Assembly (NCBI GenBank): GCA_013215565.1
Contig: JABSQV010000004.1
Location: 1-64,000, forward strand
Direction of reading: 5' to 3'
Length of the DNA stretch: 64,000 nucleotides
From: Myxococcales bacterium
Lineage (GTDB): Bacteria > Myxococcota_A > UBA9160 > SZUA-336
Part shown: in pieces, positions 52,464 through 62,471 of the stretch
Layout: every line of letters starts with the position of its first letter
Numbering within the stretch: position 1 is the stretch's first letter
The notes under the pieces: generated by a model
Database searches by the model: none
What the model saw: only the letters and a program-made list of their open reading frames with translations
Told to the model about the DNA's origin: nothing
Made by a program: the position numbers and the translations under genes

Positions 52464-52895
52464 ATGCTGCTGCTCTGGCTCAAGGCACTGCACCTGATCT
52501 TTGCGATCGCATGGTTCGCGGGGCTCTTCTACATGTTCCGACTGCTGGTCTATCAGGTGGAGAACCAGGATCGGCCCGAGGTGCTTGCGGTGCTTCGCCG
52601 CATGGCCGAGCGGTTGTACCGGATCATCACGACGCCCGCCATGCTCCTCACGCTCGCGTTCGGCGTGGCGATGCTGGCCGCAAATCCCGGCTACCTATCG
52701 CAGGCCTGGATCCTGGCGAAGTTGGTGCTGCTCGCGGGCCTCGTCACCTACAACCTGTACGTGGGGCGAGTACGCAGACGCTTTGCGGCCGGCGACTTCT
52801 ACCTGAGTTCGCGCCAGTGCCGGATCCGGAACGAGATCCCGACGCTGTTTCTGGTTGGGATCGTGCTGCTGGCCGTGCTGCGGCCGAGCTTCTAG
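52464..52895 (+). CDS. hemJ: HemJ-like membrane protein (protoporphyrinogen IX oxidase family)
   Basis: The protein is 143 residues with four transmembrane helices, the usual HemJ length. The start [20 protein letters not shown] contains the conserved His of helix 1; [15 protein letters not shown] and [19 protein letters not shown] follow, and a conserved Arg/Glu set at the end ([20 protein letters not shown]). GTG 52458 is an alternative start. HemJ oxidises protoporphyrinogen in many proteobacteria lacking HemG/HemY. No other heme gene is adjacent. Confidence 0.8.
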   Translation: MLLLWLKALHLIFAIAWFAGLFYMFRLLVYQVENQDRPEVLAVLRRMAERLYRIITTPAMLLTLAFGVAMLAANPGYLSQAWILAKLVLLAGLVTYNLYVGRVRRRFAAGDFYLSSRQCRIRNEIPTLFLVGIVLLAVLRPSF

Positions 52896-52966
52896 CCGGG
52901 CCGTTCGCTCGGGCCGGGCTCGCCGCAAGCACGAGCCAGGGGCGTGCCGCGCGCGCTGCGCGCGCC

Positions 52967-54541
52967 CTAAAGCAGGTCGGCGTCGACGGCAAACGGCTCT
53001 AGCGACCCACCCAACCGAGCACTCCGGAGTTCCTCCAGCGCACGCGCTTCCAGTTGCCGGACCCGCTCCCGGGACAGGCCGAGCTTCCTTCCGATCTCCT
53101 CGAGCGTGTGCTCCCGCTGTCCCTGCAGACCGAAGCGCCAGCAAAGAATCCGACGATTCCTCTCCTGGAGCCGGGCCAGCGAGCCCTCCGTCGCCCGCAC
53201 CAGGCGCGACCGATCCATCTCCTGGCTCTCTTCGGCGGCGTCGGGGTCGGCCACAATCTCCTCGAGTCTCCGGGATTCAGTCCCGCGCAGCTCCATCTCG
53301 AGACTGACTGGCTCGCGCACCAGCCGCTCGAGTTCCTCGGCGCGTTCGATCGGAATCGAGAGCGTCTCGGCAACCTCGACCAGCGTCGGGTTGCGCCCAA
53401 GATCGCGCTCCAGATCGTCGCGGGCCCGCGCCTGCTTGCGCAGCAGATCGTGCACGTGGCTCGGGACCCGGATCGTGCGTGCGTGATTCTGAATCGCCCG
53501 GATCAATGCCTGCCGGATCCACCACACGGCGTAGGTCGAGAACTTGAAGCCGCGCGAGTGGTCGAACTTCTCCACAGCCCGGATCAACCCCAGGTTTCCT
53601 TCCTGAATCAGGTCGTGGAAGGCCAGCCCCATGCCCCGGAAGTCCTTGGCGATCGCGATCACGAGCTTCAGATTGTGCCGGGCAAACAGGTTCTTGAGCT
53701 GCGTCAGGCGGGACCAGGCGGCCTCCATGCCCTCCACGCGTTCGAGATAAGCGGGCGCCGGAAGGCCCAGTTCAGCCTCGAGCGCACGCCGCTCCCGAGA
53801 GAGCTCGCGGAGATCCTTCCGTCTGCGCGCGTGCCCCGCTTCGCTGCGCGGCGCACGCGCCTTCAGCGTGAGCATTTCTCGCTTCGCCTGGAGCCGTGCC
53901 AGCACGTCCCGGCGCGTTACCAGGTCCTGCCGGACCTGTCCGAGCACCCGCATCGAGAGGTCCGCCTGGATCAGGAGCTTCTCAGCTCTGCGGTCGAGAC
54001 GCTCGAGATCGGCGGGTCCGAGGGTCCCTTCGGCGGACCCCCGCAACCGCTTGTGGACCAGGCGCTCGAGCTTCGCGACCAGCGTGTCGATCCTCGAGGA
54101 AAGCGCCTCCCCGGTGCCCGGGGCCGAGCCGAAGGACTCGGTCATGCGCCCCGTGACCCGTCGCTTCTCGCGCAGGCCGCGCCAGATCCGCACAATCTCG
54201 GCCGCCGTCCAGGGCACGCCGAGGAGCGCTTCGCCGAACTCCTGAGTGGCCGCCTCCATCCCGCGGGCGAGTTCTACCTCCTGCTCCCGCCGGAGGGTCG
54301 GGATGTCGGAAATATCCGAAAAGTAGGAGTAGAGCGGATCGGCCTCGGCCGAGCCGCCGGAACTGGTCGCGCGCTCTCCCTGCGGCCCCAGCGGGGCCTG
54401 AAGTGCGCCGGACGGCTGCTCCGACTCCGACGGCTGCGTCCGGCGAGGCGACCGGGTGCGATGCCTCTCGACGACGATCTCGGCCAAGTCCCTGTTGCTC
54501 CAGATCAGCCGGCCAAAAAAGAAGCGGCGGCCGGGCAGCAT
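52967..54541 (-). CDS. RNA polymerase sigma-70 family factor (RpoD/RpoS-like)
   Basis: The protein is 524 residues from ATG 54541; the open frame extends further but into the divergent ald gene. Region 1.2 is [20 protein letters not shown], region 2 has [20 protein letters not shown] and [20 protein letters not shown], and region 4 ends [21 protein letters not shown] long non-conserved insert (about 110-240) separates 1.2 from 2, as in RpoD proteins. It is shorter than E. coli RpoD and could be the housekeeping or a stationary-phase factor; neighbours do not decide. A weak ribosome binding site makes the start uncertain. Confidence 0.88.
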   Translation of the reverse strand: MLPGRRFFFGRLIWSNRDLAEIVVERHRTRSPRRTQPSESEQPSGALQAPLGPQGERATSSGGSAEADPLYSYFSDISDIPTLRREQEVELARGMEAATQEFGEALLGVPWTAAEIVRIWRGLREKRRVTGRMTESFGSAPGTGEALSSRIDTLVAKLERLVHKRLRGSAEGTLGPADLERLDRRAEKLLIQADLSMRVLGQVRQDLVTRRDVLARLQAKREMLTLKARAPRSEAGHARRRKDLRELSRERRALEAELGLPAPAYLERVEGMEAAWSRLTQLKNLFARHNLKLVIAIAKDFRGMGLAFHDLIQEGNLGLIRAVEKFDHSRGFKFSTYAVWWIRQALIRAIQNHARTIRVPSHVHDLLRKQARARDDLERDLGRNPTLVEVAETLSIPIERAEELERLVREPVSLEMELRGTESRRLEEIVADPDAAEESQEMDRSRLVRATEGSLARLQERNRRILCWRFGLQGQREHTLEEIGRKLGLSRERVRQLEARALEELRSARLGGSLEPFAVDADLL

Positions 54542-54688
54542 TTCAGCAGCCAGTACCCGGTGGGACGCTCTTCCAGGGGGAAAATTCAGTCGCGCGGGGC
54601 AGAGCGGGGGCCGTCGGGGACGATCCGGCTTCCCGGATCGACTACCTTCCGGCCGAACTCCAGGCCGAGGCAGACCCGAGGAGGCGCC

Positions 54689-55795
54689 GTGCGCGTAGGG
54701 ATCCCGACGGAGATCAAAGAGGACGAGAACCGCGTCGCAGTCACCCCAGCAGGGGTGGAGACCTTCCTGGAGCATGGCCACGAAATCTTTCTGCAGGCGG
54801 GCGCCGGGCGCGGGAGCCGCCTCTCCGACGAGGAATTCTCAGCTGCCGGGGCCACGATCCTCTCCGGCGCGGGAGCCGTCTACGAAGCCGCCGATCTGAT
54901 CCTCAAGGTGAAAGAGCCCCTCGAACCCGAGTACGAACTGCTTCGCAGCGGCCAGGTGCTGTTCACCTACCTCCACCTCGCCAACAGTGAGATCCTCACC
55001 CGGGAACTGCTCTCGCGCGAGATCGTGGCGATCGGGTACGAGACCGTTCAACTCGAAGACGGCTCCCTGCCGCTGCTGGCCCCGATGTCCGAGGTCGCCG
55101 GATCCCTGTCGATTCAGGCCGGCGCCCGCGCGCTCGAGGCCGATGCCGGCGGAAAGGGGATCCTGCTTCGCGGAATCTCGGGCGTACGCAGAGGGCGCGT
55201 TACCGTCCTCGGCGCAGGCGTCGCGGGCTTCAATGCGAGCGTCGCGGCCGCCGGCTTGGGGCTCGAGGTCACGGTTCTGGACGTCAACGCGCGCCGTCTG
55301 GCGTACGTGCGCGACGTCGTCCAGGGCCACGTGAACACGCTGATGTCGAACCGCGCAAACCTCCGCGAGGCGGTGCGGCCTGCAGATCTCGTGATCGGGG
55401 CGGTTCTGATTCCGGGCGCTCGCGCGCCGAAGCTACTGAGTCGAGAACTGATCCGACAGATGGAACCCGGCTCGGTGCTGGTCGACATCTGCGTCGACCA
55501 GGGGGGCTGCGCGGAGACGACCCACCCGACCACCCATCACGACCCACGCTACCTCGAGGAGGGCGTCGTGCACTACGCCGTCGCGAACATGCCGGGCGCA
55601 GTGCCGCAGACCTCGACCTACGCGTTGACGAACGCGACCCTGAACTACGCGCTCCGGCTGGCGGATTGCGGGTGGGAAACGGCCGCGGCCGAGGATCCGG
55701 CCCTGGCCCGCGGCGTGCACTGTGCGCGCGGCGCGCTCACCCAGGCCGCGGTCGCCGAGACCTTCGGGATTCCCCTGTCGCCGCTCGAGGTGTAG
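54689..55795 (+). CDS. ald: Alanine dehydrogenase
   Basis: The protein is 368 residues from GTG 54689 with ribosome binding site GAGGAGG. Motifs are [20 protein letters not shown] (substrate Arg and Lys), [33 protein letters not shown] with the catalytic His, the NAD-binding [20 protein letters not shown] and [10 protein letters not shown], and the signature of the NAD-binding loop [20 protein letters not shown]. It interconverts alanine with pyruvate and ammonia. It is divergent from the sigma factor gene. Confidence 0.95.
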   Translation: MRVGIPTEIKEDENRVAVTPAGVETFLEHGHEIFLQAGAGRGSRLSDEEFSAAGATILSGAGAVYEAADLILKVKEPLEPEYELLRSGQVLFTYLHLANSEILTRELLSREIVAIGYETVQLEDGSLPLLAPMSEVAGSLSIQAGARALEADAGGKGILLRGISGVRRGRVTVLGAGVAGFNASVAAAGLGLEVTVLDVNARRLAYVRDVVQGHVNTLMSNRANLREAVRPADLVIGAVLIPGARAPKLLSRELIRQMEPGSVLVDICVDQGGCAETTHPTTHHDPRYLEEGVVHYAVANMPGAVPQTSTYALTNATLNYALRLADCGWETAAAEDPALARGVHCARGALTQAAVAETFGIPLSPLEV

Positions 55796-55816
55796 GGCTT
55801 CGCCGGGGCAGCCGCG

Positions 55817-56527
55817 CTAGGCCTCAGCGCGCGCCATCGGAGCGCGCCGGGCTGCTTCCGGCGCCGGCAAGGTGAAGTAGAAGGTCGATCCACGTCCCGG
55901 TTCGGACGAGACCCAGATCCGGCCCCCGTGCGATTCTACGATGCGGCGCGAGATCGCGAGACCGACCCCGGTCCCTACGACCGTGCGCGGCCCGTGTACG
56001 CGCCGCAGCGGTTCGAAAATCTCGGTGTGATAGCGCGGCTCGATGCCGACGCCATTGTCGCTGACGGAGAAGAGCCAGTCCGTCCCTCGACGTTCGGCCC
56101 CGATCTCGATCCGGGGCCGTGCATCTCCGCAAAAACTGATCGCGTTTTGCACCAGATTTTGGAGCAACTGGACCAGCCGGAAGGGCTGCGCCCGCACCAG
56201 CGGAAGCCGGCGCTGCGTGATCAGGGCTCCGCTCTCGCGAATCGAAACGGCCAGATTGGTCACCACCTGCTCGAGCACCTCCCGGGTATCGACCTCCTCC
56301 ATCACCTGCGGCTTCTGACCGATGCGCGAAAGCGAGAGCAGGTCGTCAATCACGCAGCTCATGTGCTCGCTCGTACACAGAATGTCCTCGAGCGCCCCTC
56401 GACCTTCGGGATCGAGGCTCTCGCTCGAGCTCTTCAACAACTGGCGTGCACGCAGGCGAATCACGCGCAGCGGTTCTCGCAGGTCGTGAGCGGCCAGGGC
56501 CACGATCTCGTCCGACTTTTCTGCCAT
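55817..56527 (-). CDS. Sensorless histidine kinase (HisKA plus HATPase_c only)
   Basis: The protein is 236 residues, starting at ATG 56527 with GGAG as ribosome binding site. It goes directly into the H-box (IVALAAHDLREPLRVIRLRA, phytochrome-like HDLREPL), then NLVQNAISFCGD (N-box), SDNGVGIEP and VGTGVGLAISRRIVESHGG. No transmembrane, PAS or GAF domain precedes it, so its input must come from another protein. No response regulator is adjacent. It is convergent with ald. Confidence 0.85.
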   Translation of the reverse strand: MAEKSDEIVALAAHDLREPLRVIRLRARQLLKSSSESLDPEGRGALEDILCTSEHMSCVIDDLLSLSRIGQKPQVMEEVDTREVLEQVVTNLAVSIRESGALITQRRLPLVRAQPFRLVQLLQNLVQNAISFCGDARPRIEIGAERRGTDWLFSVSDNGVGIEPRYHTEIFEPLRRVHGPRTVVGTGVGLAISRRIVESHGGRIWVSSEPGRGSTFYFTLPAPEAARRAPMARAEA

Positions 56528-56693
56528 GGATCTCCAGCCCGAAGGTCGAGACAGACTTCCTTACGAGTGGAGGGGGCCAGCGCAGCGCGCCCGGGGAGCG
56601 CTCAAGGTGCCGCGCGAAGTCCGACCCCGCCAGTCACGCGGCCGATCACCCTGCAGCTCGCGCCGCGGGATGGGGGCGGGAAGTTTGGGGCCC

Positions 56694-57677
56694 CTAGCGC
56701 CCGAAGCAGTCGGCGATCGCGGCTAGATTCTCGCGCACCCGGCCCGGCCCAGCCCCCACGGTGGCCGGGTACAGCAACACCTGATCGGTGAGCCCCTCCC
56801 ACTGCGCGAGCCGGTCACGCACCTCGTCGGGCCGCCCGCAGATCGCGATCTCGTCCACCAGTTCGTCCGGAACCGCCTCCGCCATGCCGCGAAAGTCCCC
56901 CTGGCGGAACGCGGTCGCGATCGTCTCGCCGATCTCGCGCCAACCGTGGACCTCCAGCACGGAGTGATACAGGCGCGTCGTGTAGTAGAAGGCGATCTGG
57001 CCTCGCACCTCGCGGCGCGCCTGATCGGGGTCGTCCGAGACCGAGCAGATCACGTAGGGCGCCAGCTCGCATCGGCTGCCCTCAAGTTCCGGCAGCACCA
57101 CCTCCCGGATGTAGCGGCGGGTGAAAATCGGGTGACCGATCAGGCCGTCCGCAACCGCGGCCGCCGCGCGGATCATGCCGCGGTTGACGGCGGCCAGGTA
57201 GATCGGAATTTCGCTGCGGACGGCGTCCGGGCGTGCGTACTGGGGAATTTCGATCCGGTAGTACTTGCCCTCAAAGCGCAGCCCCCCGCCCTTCTGGGCC
57301 GCAATCGCCTGCCGGATCAGCGAAATCGCCTCCCGGATTCGGGGTGCGGGAGGGTGCTCGAACGAAACCGAATACCACTTCTCGTTCATGCTCCGGGTCC
57401 CGCTGCCGAGACCCAGAACTACGCGCCCGCGCGAGATCTCGTCCACATCCATGGCAGCGGACGCGGCGAGCAGCGGTGTGCGCATGAACGCGTAGGCGAT
57501 CGCCGTCCCGACCTTTACGCGCTCGGTGGCTCCGGCAACCGCAGCCAGGCGAACGAATGCGTGGTGGCTGAAAAACTCCGTCACCCACACGGAATCGAAG
57601 CCGCGCGCTTCTGCGTGGCGCGCGGCCGCGATCTGATCCGCGATCGACGGAGCAATCAGAATCAGTCCATGTCGCAC
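56694..57677 (-). CDS. LLM-class oxidoreductase, probably F420-dependent
   Basis: The protein is 327 residues from GTG 57677, preferred because AGGAG lies 6 bases upstream and VRHGLILIAPSIADQIA is the family start. The barrel pattern is clear: AEARGFDSVWVTEFFSHHA, RVKVGTAIAYAFMRTPLL, AMDVDEISRGRVVLGLGSG, EIPIYLAAVNRGMIRAAAAV and CGRPDEVRDRLAQW. It resembles F420-dependent enzymes such as methylenetetrahydromethanopterin-reductase-like oxidoreductases of actinobacteria. Substrate unknown; it stands alone. Confidence 0.85.
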   Translation of the reverse strand: MRHGLILIAPSIADQIAAARHAEARGFDSVWVTEFFSHHAFVRLAAVAGATERVKVGTAIAYAFMRTPLLAASAAMDVDEISRGRVVLGLGSGTRSMNEKWYSVSFEHPPAPRIREAISLIRQAIAAQKGGGLRFEGKYYRIEIPQYARPDAVRSEIPIYLAAVNRGMIRAAAAVADGLIGHPIFTRRYIREVVLPELEGSRCELAPYVICSVSDDPDQARREVRGQIAFYYTTRLYHSVLEVHGWREIGETIATAFRQGDFRGMAEAVPDELVDEIAICGRPDEVRDRLAQWEGLTDQVLLYPATVGAGPGRVRENLAAIADCFGR

Positions 57678-57819
57678 ACTGCACTCCTGCCGGCCCATTG
57701 TGGCACCAATCGACCCACCGCTTCGACCCGGACGCGTAGTCGTCCGACCGCGGCAGAACCAGAGCCCACCCGCGGCACCGGGCTCCCGGCTTCGCCCGCG
57801 CGCGGTAAGATCCCGGCAG

Positions 57820-59184
57820 GTGGTGCGCAAGGCTTTCAGATTGGGTCGAGTGTGGGGGCTCCTGCTCGCGGCGTGTGCGAGCTCCGGGCACCCCCCGGCA
57901 CCCGAGCACCCCGCCGTACCCGCGGCGCCCGTGACGCTGCTTCGCGCAGGAACGGTGATGACGGCCACGGGCCCGACACTCGAAGGCGCGGACCTTCTGC
58001 TCCGAGGCAGCCGGATCGAGGCGGTGGGCTGGAATCTCGCGGCGCCGCCCGGGGCCCATATCATCGATCTGGAGGGACGCTTCGTCACTCCGGGGCTGAT
58101 CGACCCACACTCGCACCTCGGCGTATATCCGTCCCCCCGGACTCGCGCCCACGCCGACGGAAACGAGGCCACCGACCCGTTCACGCCCGAGGTTCGAGCG
58201 GAGGAGAGCTTCTGGCCACAGGATCCCGGGCTCCGGCGCGCGGTCGCCGGCGGCGTCACCACGCTTCACGTACTGCCCGGCTCCGCGAATCTGGTCGGGG
58301 GACAGGGGTTCACGCTGAAACTGCGCCCGGCGGCCTCGGCCGCTGGCATGCGCCTCGCCGGCGCACCGAGCACGATGAAGCTGGCCTGTGGAGAGAACCC
58401 GAAGCGCGTGTACGGACAGGCCCGCAAGCGCGCTCCGGCAACGCGGATGGGAGAGATTGCCCTGCTCCGCTCGAAACTCGAGAAGGCCCGAGCCTGGGCC
58501 GCAGACCCGGATCACGAGACCGCGGACGAGGACTCGGATCCGGCCACGGGGAAGGAACCGCGCGATTTCGGGTTGAGGGCGCTGGCAGGAACCCTGGACG
58601 GTCGGGTGCTGATCCAGAATCACTGCTACCGCGCAGACGAAATGCTGCTGCGCCTGTCGCTCTTCAGAGAGTTCGATACCCGGCCCCGCGCGTTCCACCA
58701 CGCCGTCGAGGCGTACAAGATTCGGGACCAACTGGCCGAGGCCGAGGTCGGGGCCGTCGTCTGGGTCGACTGGTGGGGATCGAAGCTCGAGATGCTCGAT
58801 AGCGTGCCGGCGAATGCGGCGCTGCTCGACGCCGCGGGCGTGCGCGTCGCGCTCCATTCCGACTCCGCCTACGACGTGCAACACCTGAACCAGGAAGCCG
58901 CGAAGGCGATGGCGGCCGGCTGGCGGGCCGGGCTCGAAGTCGAGCCCGAGGACGCGATTCGCTGGGTCACGGCCCACCCCGCCTGGATCCTGGGCATCGA
59001 TGATCGGACCGGAACACTCGAAGCGGGCAAGGACGCCGACGTCGTTGTCTGGTCGGGAAATCCATTCAGCGTGTACGCGCACGCCGATCTGGTCTTCATC
59101 AATGGAGGGCTGGTGTACGACCGTGCTCGGCCCGGCTCCTATCGCATCTCGGATTTCGAACTCGGGATCCGGAGCGCACCGTGA
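57820..59184 (+). CDS. Amidohydrolase-family lipoprotein (imidazolonepropionase-like)
   Basis: The protein is 454 residues, starting at GTG 57820 or 57823. The signal RVWGLLLAACASS has the lipobox LAAC, so it is exported and lipid-anchored. The amidohydrolase fold is complete: LIDPHSHLGVY (HxH metal ligands), the YFGxx-like VGGQGFTLKL, further His in IQNHCYRADEM and FHHAVEAYK, and the terminal VALHSDSAYD with the catalytic Asp. The last strand HPAWILGIDDRTGTLEAGKD is the classic composite beta-domain. Its TGA overlaps the GTG of the next, related gene by 4 bases. Confidence 0.88.
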   Translation: MVRKAFRLGRVWGLLLAACASSGHPPAPEHPAVPAAPVTLLRAGTVMTATGPTLEGADLLLRGSRIEAVGWNLAAPPGAHIIDLEGRFVTPGLIDPHSHLGVYPSPRTRAHADGNEATDPFTPEVRAEESFWPQDPGLRRAVAGGVTTLHVLPGSANLVGGQGFTLKLRPAASAAGMRLAGAPSTMKLACGENPKRVYGQARKRAPATRMGEIALLRSKLEKARAWAADPDHETADEDSDPATGKEPRDFGLRALAGTLDGRVLIQNHCYRADEMLLRLSLFREFDTRPRAFHHAVEAYKIRDQLAEAEVGAVVWVDWWGSKLEMLDSVPANAALLDAAGVRVALHSDSAYDVQHLNQEAAKAMAAGWRAGLEVEPEDAIRWVTAHPAWILGIDDRTGTLEAGKDADVVVWSGNPFSVYAHADLVFINGGLVYDRARPGSYRISDFELGIRSAP

Positions 59185-60428
59185 CCGGGCTGCTTCTCAC
59201 AGTTGCGATCGTGAGCGCAACGGTCTACACGGGCGAAGGCCCCCCGCTGCGGGAGGCTACGGTGGTCATCGACGGGAACCGGGTTACGGCGGTTGGTACC
59301 GGGCTCGCGCCGCCAAAGGGTGCGCGCATCATCGACGCACGATCGGGCATCGTCACACCGGGCCTCATCGACGGCGCATCGCGTGTCGGGCTGGTCGGGG
59401 TCCGACTCGAGTCGCAGAGCGTCGAGGGCACCCTGGGTCCCGACGCCGACCCGGTGCGCGCCGCACTTCGCGTATCCGACACCTTCGACGCGGCGTCCTT
59501 CGTGCTCCCGGTCGCGCGGTCGGGCGGGCTCACCTCGGCCGCAATCATTCCGCAGGGCGGAATCCTTCAGGGGCAATCGGCCTGGATCGACCTGATCGAG
59601 GACGATCCGGTACGGCGTTCCCCTCTGGCGCTGCACGTGTCGCTAGGGTCCCACGGAAGCAAGGCCGGATCGCGTTCGCGCGCCTTCCTCCGGCTGCGCC
59701 AGGTTCTCGAGGACACGCGCCTGGTCAATTCGAACCGCGGGCTCTACCTGTCGGGCAAGCTCCGACCCATCTCTGTTTCGGCCGCGGACCTCGCCGTGAT
59801 CTCACTGGCGCTCGAACGCGAGCTTCCCGTCGTGTTCGAGGTCGACCGCGCCGCCGACATCCGGACGGTGCTGCAGATCGCGCGCACGTACCGGCTGCGG
59901 GCCATCCTGCTCGGCGCCGCCGAGGGCTGGAAGGTGGCGGACGAGATCGCGGCCGCCGACGTGCCCGCGCTCGTGAATCCGTTCGAGAACCTGCCCTCGG
60001 ATTTCGACCGGCTGGACGCGCGCGCCGACAATGGGTTGCTCCTGCATCGGGCCGGAATCAGCGTCGGATTCACGCTGCGCGGCGCAGCGCACTTCGCGCC
60101 GAGGCTCCGCCAGGCGGCCGGGAACGCGGTGCGAAATGGCTTCCCCTACGACGCGGCGGTCGCCGCGATCACCAGCGTCCCCGCCCGGATCTTCCGCATG
60201 GTGGATACCGGCGTGTTGCGCCCCGGGGCACTCGCCAACCTCGTGATCTGGAACGGCGATCCGCTGGAACTGACCAGCTGGCCGACACGCATGCTGATCC
60301 GGGGCCGCGAGATCGAACTCCGGTCGCGCCAGGACCAGCTGACCGAGCGCTACCTCACGCTGCCGCTGGACGCGCCGGGCGGCCCGGGCCGCGCCGACCC
60401 AGGTCCGGCACTTCCGAGCGCACCCTAG
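59181..60428 (+). CDS. Amidohydrolase-like protein lacking metal ligands (probable pseudoenzyme partner)
   Basis: The protein is 415 residues from GTG 59181, paired with the active-looking amidohydrolase just before it. The frame of the family is intact (VIDGNRVTAVGTGLAPPKGA, IVTPGLIDGASRVGL, SVPARIFRMVDTGVLRPGAL, LVIWNGDPLEL). However, the HxH site reads DGASRVG. The later His motif that precedes RAADI is changed (VFEVDRAADI), and the TDS Asp is lost (GFTLRGAA). No signal peptide is strong; the short hydrophobic start MTGLLLTVAIVSATVYTG could serve as one. It may form a complex with, or regulate, the upstream enzyme. Same operon, coupled translation. Confidence 0.75.
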   Translation: MTGLLLTVAIVSATVYTGEGPPLREATVVIDGNRVTAVGTGLAPPKGARIIDARSGIVTPGLIDGASRVGLVGVRLESQSVEGTLGPDADPVRAALRVSDTFDAASFVLPVARSGGLTSAAIIPQGGILQGQSAWIDLIEDDPVRRSPLALHVSLGSHGSKAGSRSRAFLRLRQVLEDTRLVNSNRGLYLSGKLRPISVSAADLAVISLALERELPVVFEVDRAADIRTVLQIARTYRLRAILLGAAEGWKVADEIAAADVPALVNPFENLPSDFDRLDARADNGLLLHRAGISVGFTLRGAAHFAPRLRQAAGNAVRNGFPYDAAVAAITSVPARIFRMVDTGVLRPGALANLVIWNGDPLELTSWPTRMLIRGREIELRSRQDQLTERYLTLPLDAPGGPGRADPGPALPSAP

Positions 60429-61303
60429 AGCCGCTGCGCGGGGAGTACCCAGCGCTCGGCCGTCTCGTCGAGCGTGTGCAGCAGCGTCTCGGAATCCTGA
60501 GCAAACCCCAGGACCACCAACTGGTCCACCCCGGCATCGCGGTAACGCGCAAGCGCCGTCGGCTCGATCGGCTTCAGGTAGGGTGAAACCGCCACCTCGA
60601 TCTCGCCAAGGCTCCGTCCCCGTTCCCGGAGCAACACGTCGAGGCGCTTGATTCGCTCTTCCGCGGCTTCGGGATCGAGGTTGAACCCGTACCAGCCCTG
60701 CCCCAGGTCGGCGACCCGCCGCAGCGCCGCTTCGCTCTCTCCCCCGAACCAGATCGGCGGGTGCGGCGCCTGCACGGGCTTCGGATACTGGCGGCACCCG
60801 GCAAGCGTGTAGAACTCGCCCTTGTACTCCGAGACCGGATCCTTCCAGAGTGTCTGCATCACGGCCAGATACTCGCGGCAGCGCGCACCGCGCCGCGCGA
60901 ACGACGCGCCGACCGCCTCGAACTCCTCGGCGAGCCAGCCCACACCCACGCCGAAATCCACGCGACCGTCTGAGAGCCAGTCGAGCGTCGCCACTTGCTT
61001 CGCCGTGTAGACCGGGTTTCGCTGCGGGACCAGGCAAATCCCGGTGGCGAGACGGATCCTCGAGGTGGCGGCCGCCAGAAAGTTGAGCGCACACAACGGA
61101 TCGAGAAAGCCCGTGTCGGAGGCGACCGGGATCCGGCCGTCGTCCGAGTAGGGGTACCGCGAGCCATATTCATCGAATAACACTACGTGCTCTGCGGCCC
61201 AGAGCGCGTGGAAGCCGCGTTCCTCTGCCGCGGGCCCGAGCGTCGAAAGGTACTCGGGCGTCGCGATCGGATTACTGAACGGCGAAAAGAGACCGATCTT
61301 CAT
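60425..61303 (-). CDS. LLM-class oxidoreductase, probably F420-dependent
   Basis: The protein is 292 residues from ATG 61303, which has GGGAGAG 6 bases upstream. The luciferase-like features are MKIGLFSPFSNPIATPEYLS, ERGFHALWAAEHVVLFDEYG, RIRLATGICLVPQRNPV, DFGVGVGWLAEEFEAVG and PIWFGGESEAALRRVADLGQ. It is the third member of this family in the window and is close to the one at 39288 in motif spacing. It converges on the amidohydrolase pair by 4 bases. Cofactor F420 is inferred, not seen. Confidence 0.85.
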   Translation of the reverse strand: MKIGLFSPFSNPIATPEYLSTLGPAAEERGFHALWAAEHVVLFDEYGSRYPYSDDGRIPVASDTGFLDPLCALNFLAAATSRIRLATGICLVPQRNPVYTAKQVATLDWLSDGRVDFGVGVGWLAEEFEAVGASFARRGARCREYLAVMQTLWKDPVSEYKGEFYTLAGCRQYPKPVQAPHPPIWFGGESEAALRRVADLGQGWYGFNLDPEAAEERIKRLDVLLRERGRSLGEIEVAVSPYLKPIEPTALARYRDAGVDQLVVLGFAQDSETLLHTLDETAERWVLPAQRL

Positions 61304-61353
61304 AGCCAACTCTCCCGCTGCTTCTCAGGCTGGATTCGGATACCACAAAAACT

Positions 61354-62238
61354 TCACTTCCCGTCGAGGAAGCAGTCCACGACCTCCAGGAACCGGTCGA
61401 GCTGATCGTGATGCACCCAGTGACCGGCGCCCCCGATGTTCTGGACCTCGAGGTTCGGGAAGTGCACGGACCGCCCGTCCGCGACCGGATCGCTGGCCCA
61501 GCTCTCGGTACCTCGGATCAGCAGGGTCGGACAGCTGATCCGCGACCACATTTCGTGCGCGTCTGCCGAGTTGAAGGCGTAGGGGGAAAAGACGCGAACG
61601 TAGTTGTCGAATTTCCAGGTGAAGGTCCCATCCTCGTTCTGGTGCGTACCGTGGACGGTGAGATGTTTCGCCTGATCCGGACTGAGGTGCGGATTCGCCT
61701 CCTGCATGCGCGCCACTGCGTCTTCGAGGGTCGGGTAGCAGCGCGGCACGCGGCTCGCCATCGCGTGCACGCCCGCGATCCAGCCGCGCATCCGTTCGGA
61801 TGCGGGCTGCACGGCCCGTTCCTCGATCATCTGCGGCGGAGGCCCGAATCCCTCGATCGAGACCACCCTGGAGATCCGCTCGGGGTAGATTCCGGCGTAT
61901 TGCAGCACGATCGACCCGCCCAGGGAGTGGCCGATCAGGGTGATCGGGGAGAGTTCCTTCTGGTCTAGCAGCTGCGCGATGTCGTAGACGTAGTCGATCA
62001 TCGCGTAGTTACTGCCGTAGACCCACTGCGAGTCGCCGTGGCCGCGAAGATCCGGCGCGATGATGTGATACTGGTCGCGCAGGCTCTGAGCGACCCAGTC
62101 CCAGTTGCGGCAGTGGTCGCGGTTTCCGTGCACCAGGAGCAGGGGGGGTGCGTCTTCGTTTCCCCAGTCCACGTAGTGAAGCCGGAGCCGCTGCGAAAAG
62201 TACACGTGAGACGCGGGGCCCGGGACTTCCATCTGCAT
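61354..62238 (-). CDS. Alpha/beta hydrolase, epoxide-hydrolase/haloalkane-dehalogenase-like
   Basis: The protein is 294 residues. The oxyanion loop is LVHGNRDHCRNWDWVAQSLR (HGN), the nucleophile is Ser in ITLIGHSLGGSIVLQYAG, the acid is likely Asp/Glu in LIRGTESWASDP, and the His in GGAGHWVHHDQLD. Ser (rather than Asp) at the elbow argues for an esterase, C-C hydrolase or lactonase instead of a dehalogenase. It is 50 bp downstream of the LLM gene start and lies on the same strand, so it may share its promoter. Confidence 0.85.
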   Translation of the reverse strand: MQMEVPGPASHVYFSQRLRLHYVDWGNEDAPPLLLVHGNRDHCRNWDWVAQSLRDQYHIIAPDLRGHGDSQWVYGSNYAMIDYVYDIAQLLDQKELSPITLIGHSLGGSIVLQYAGIYPERISRVVSIEGFGPPPQMIEERAVQPASERMRGWIAGVHAMASRVPRCYPTLEDAVARMQEANPHLSPDQAKHLTVHGTHQNEDGTFTWKFDNYVRVFSPYAFNSADAHEMWSRISCPTLLIRGTESWASDPVADGRSVHFPNLEVQNIGGAGHWVHHDQLDRFLEVVDCFLDGK

Positions 62239-62471
62239 CGGCCCATTCTAGCCGCAGCGGGCCTGGAATCCGCTGCCGGAGAGAAACGATCCCGGGCCGG
62301 GGCGGAACGGTCGGGCTGCCGCCCAAGCCGCAGCGCAAGTCGCCGGTCCGCTCCCGGTAGATCGATCGCCCCTTCGTGTGGAAGGCGCGGTTCCGAGAGG
62401 TGTAGACTGCGAAGCGTCGACTCCCCCGCAGGACCCTGCGGGCCGCGTCGCAGTTACCCGCCTCGGAAGGA

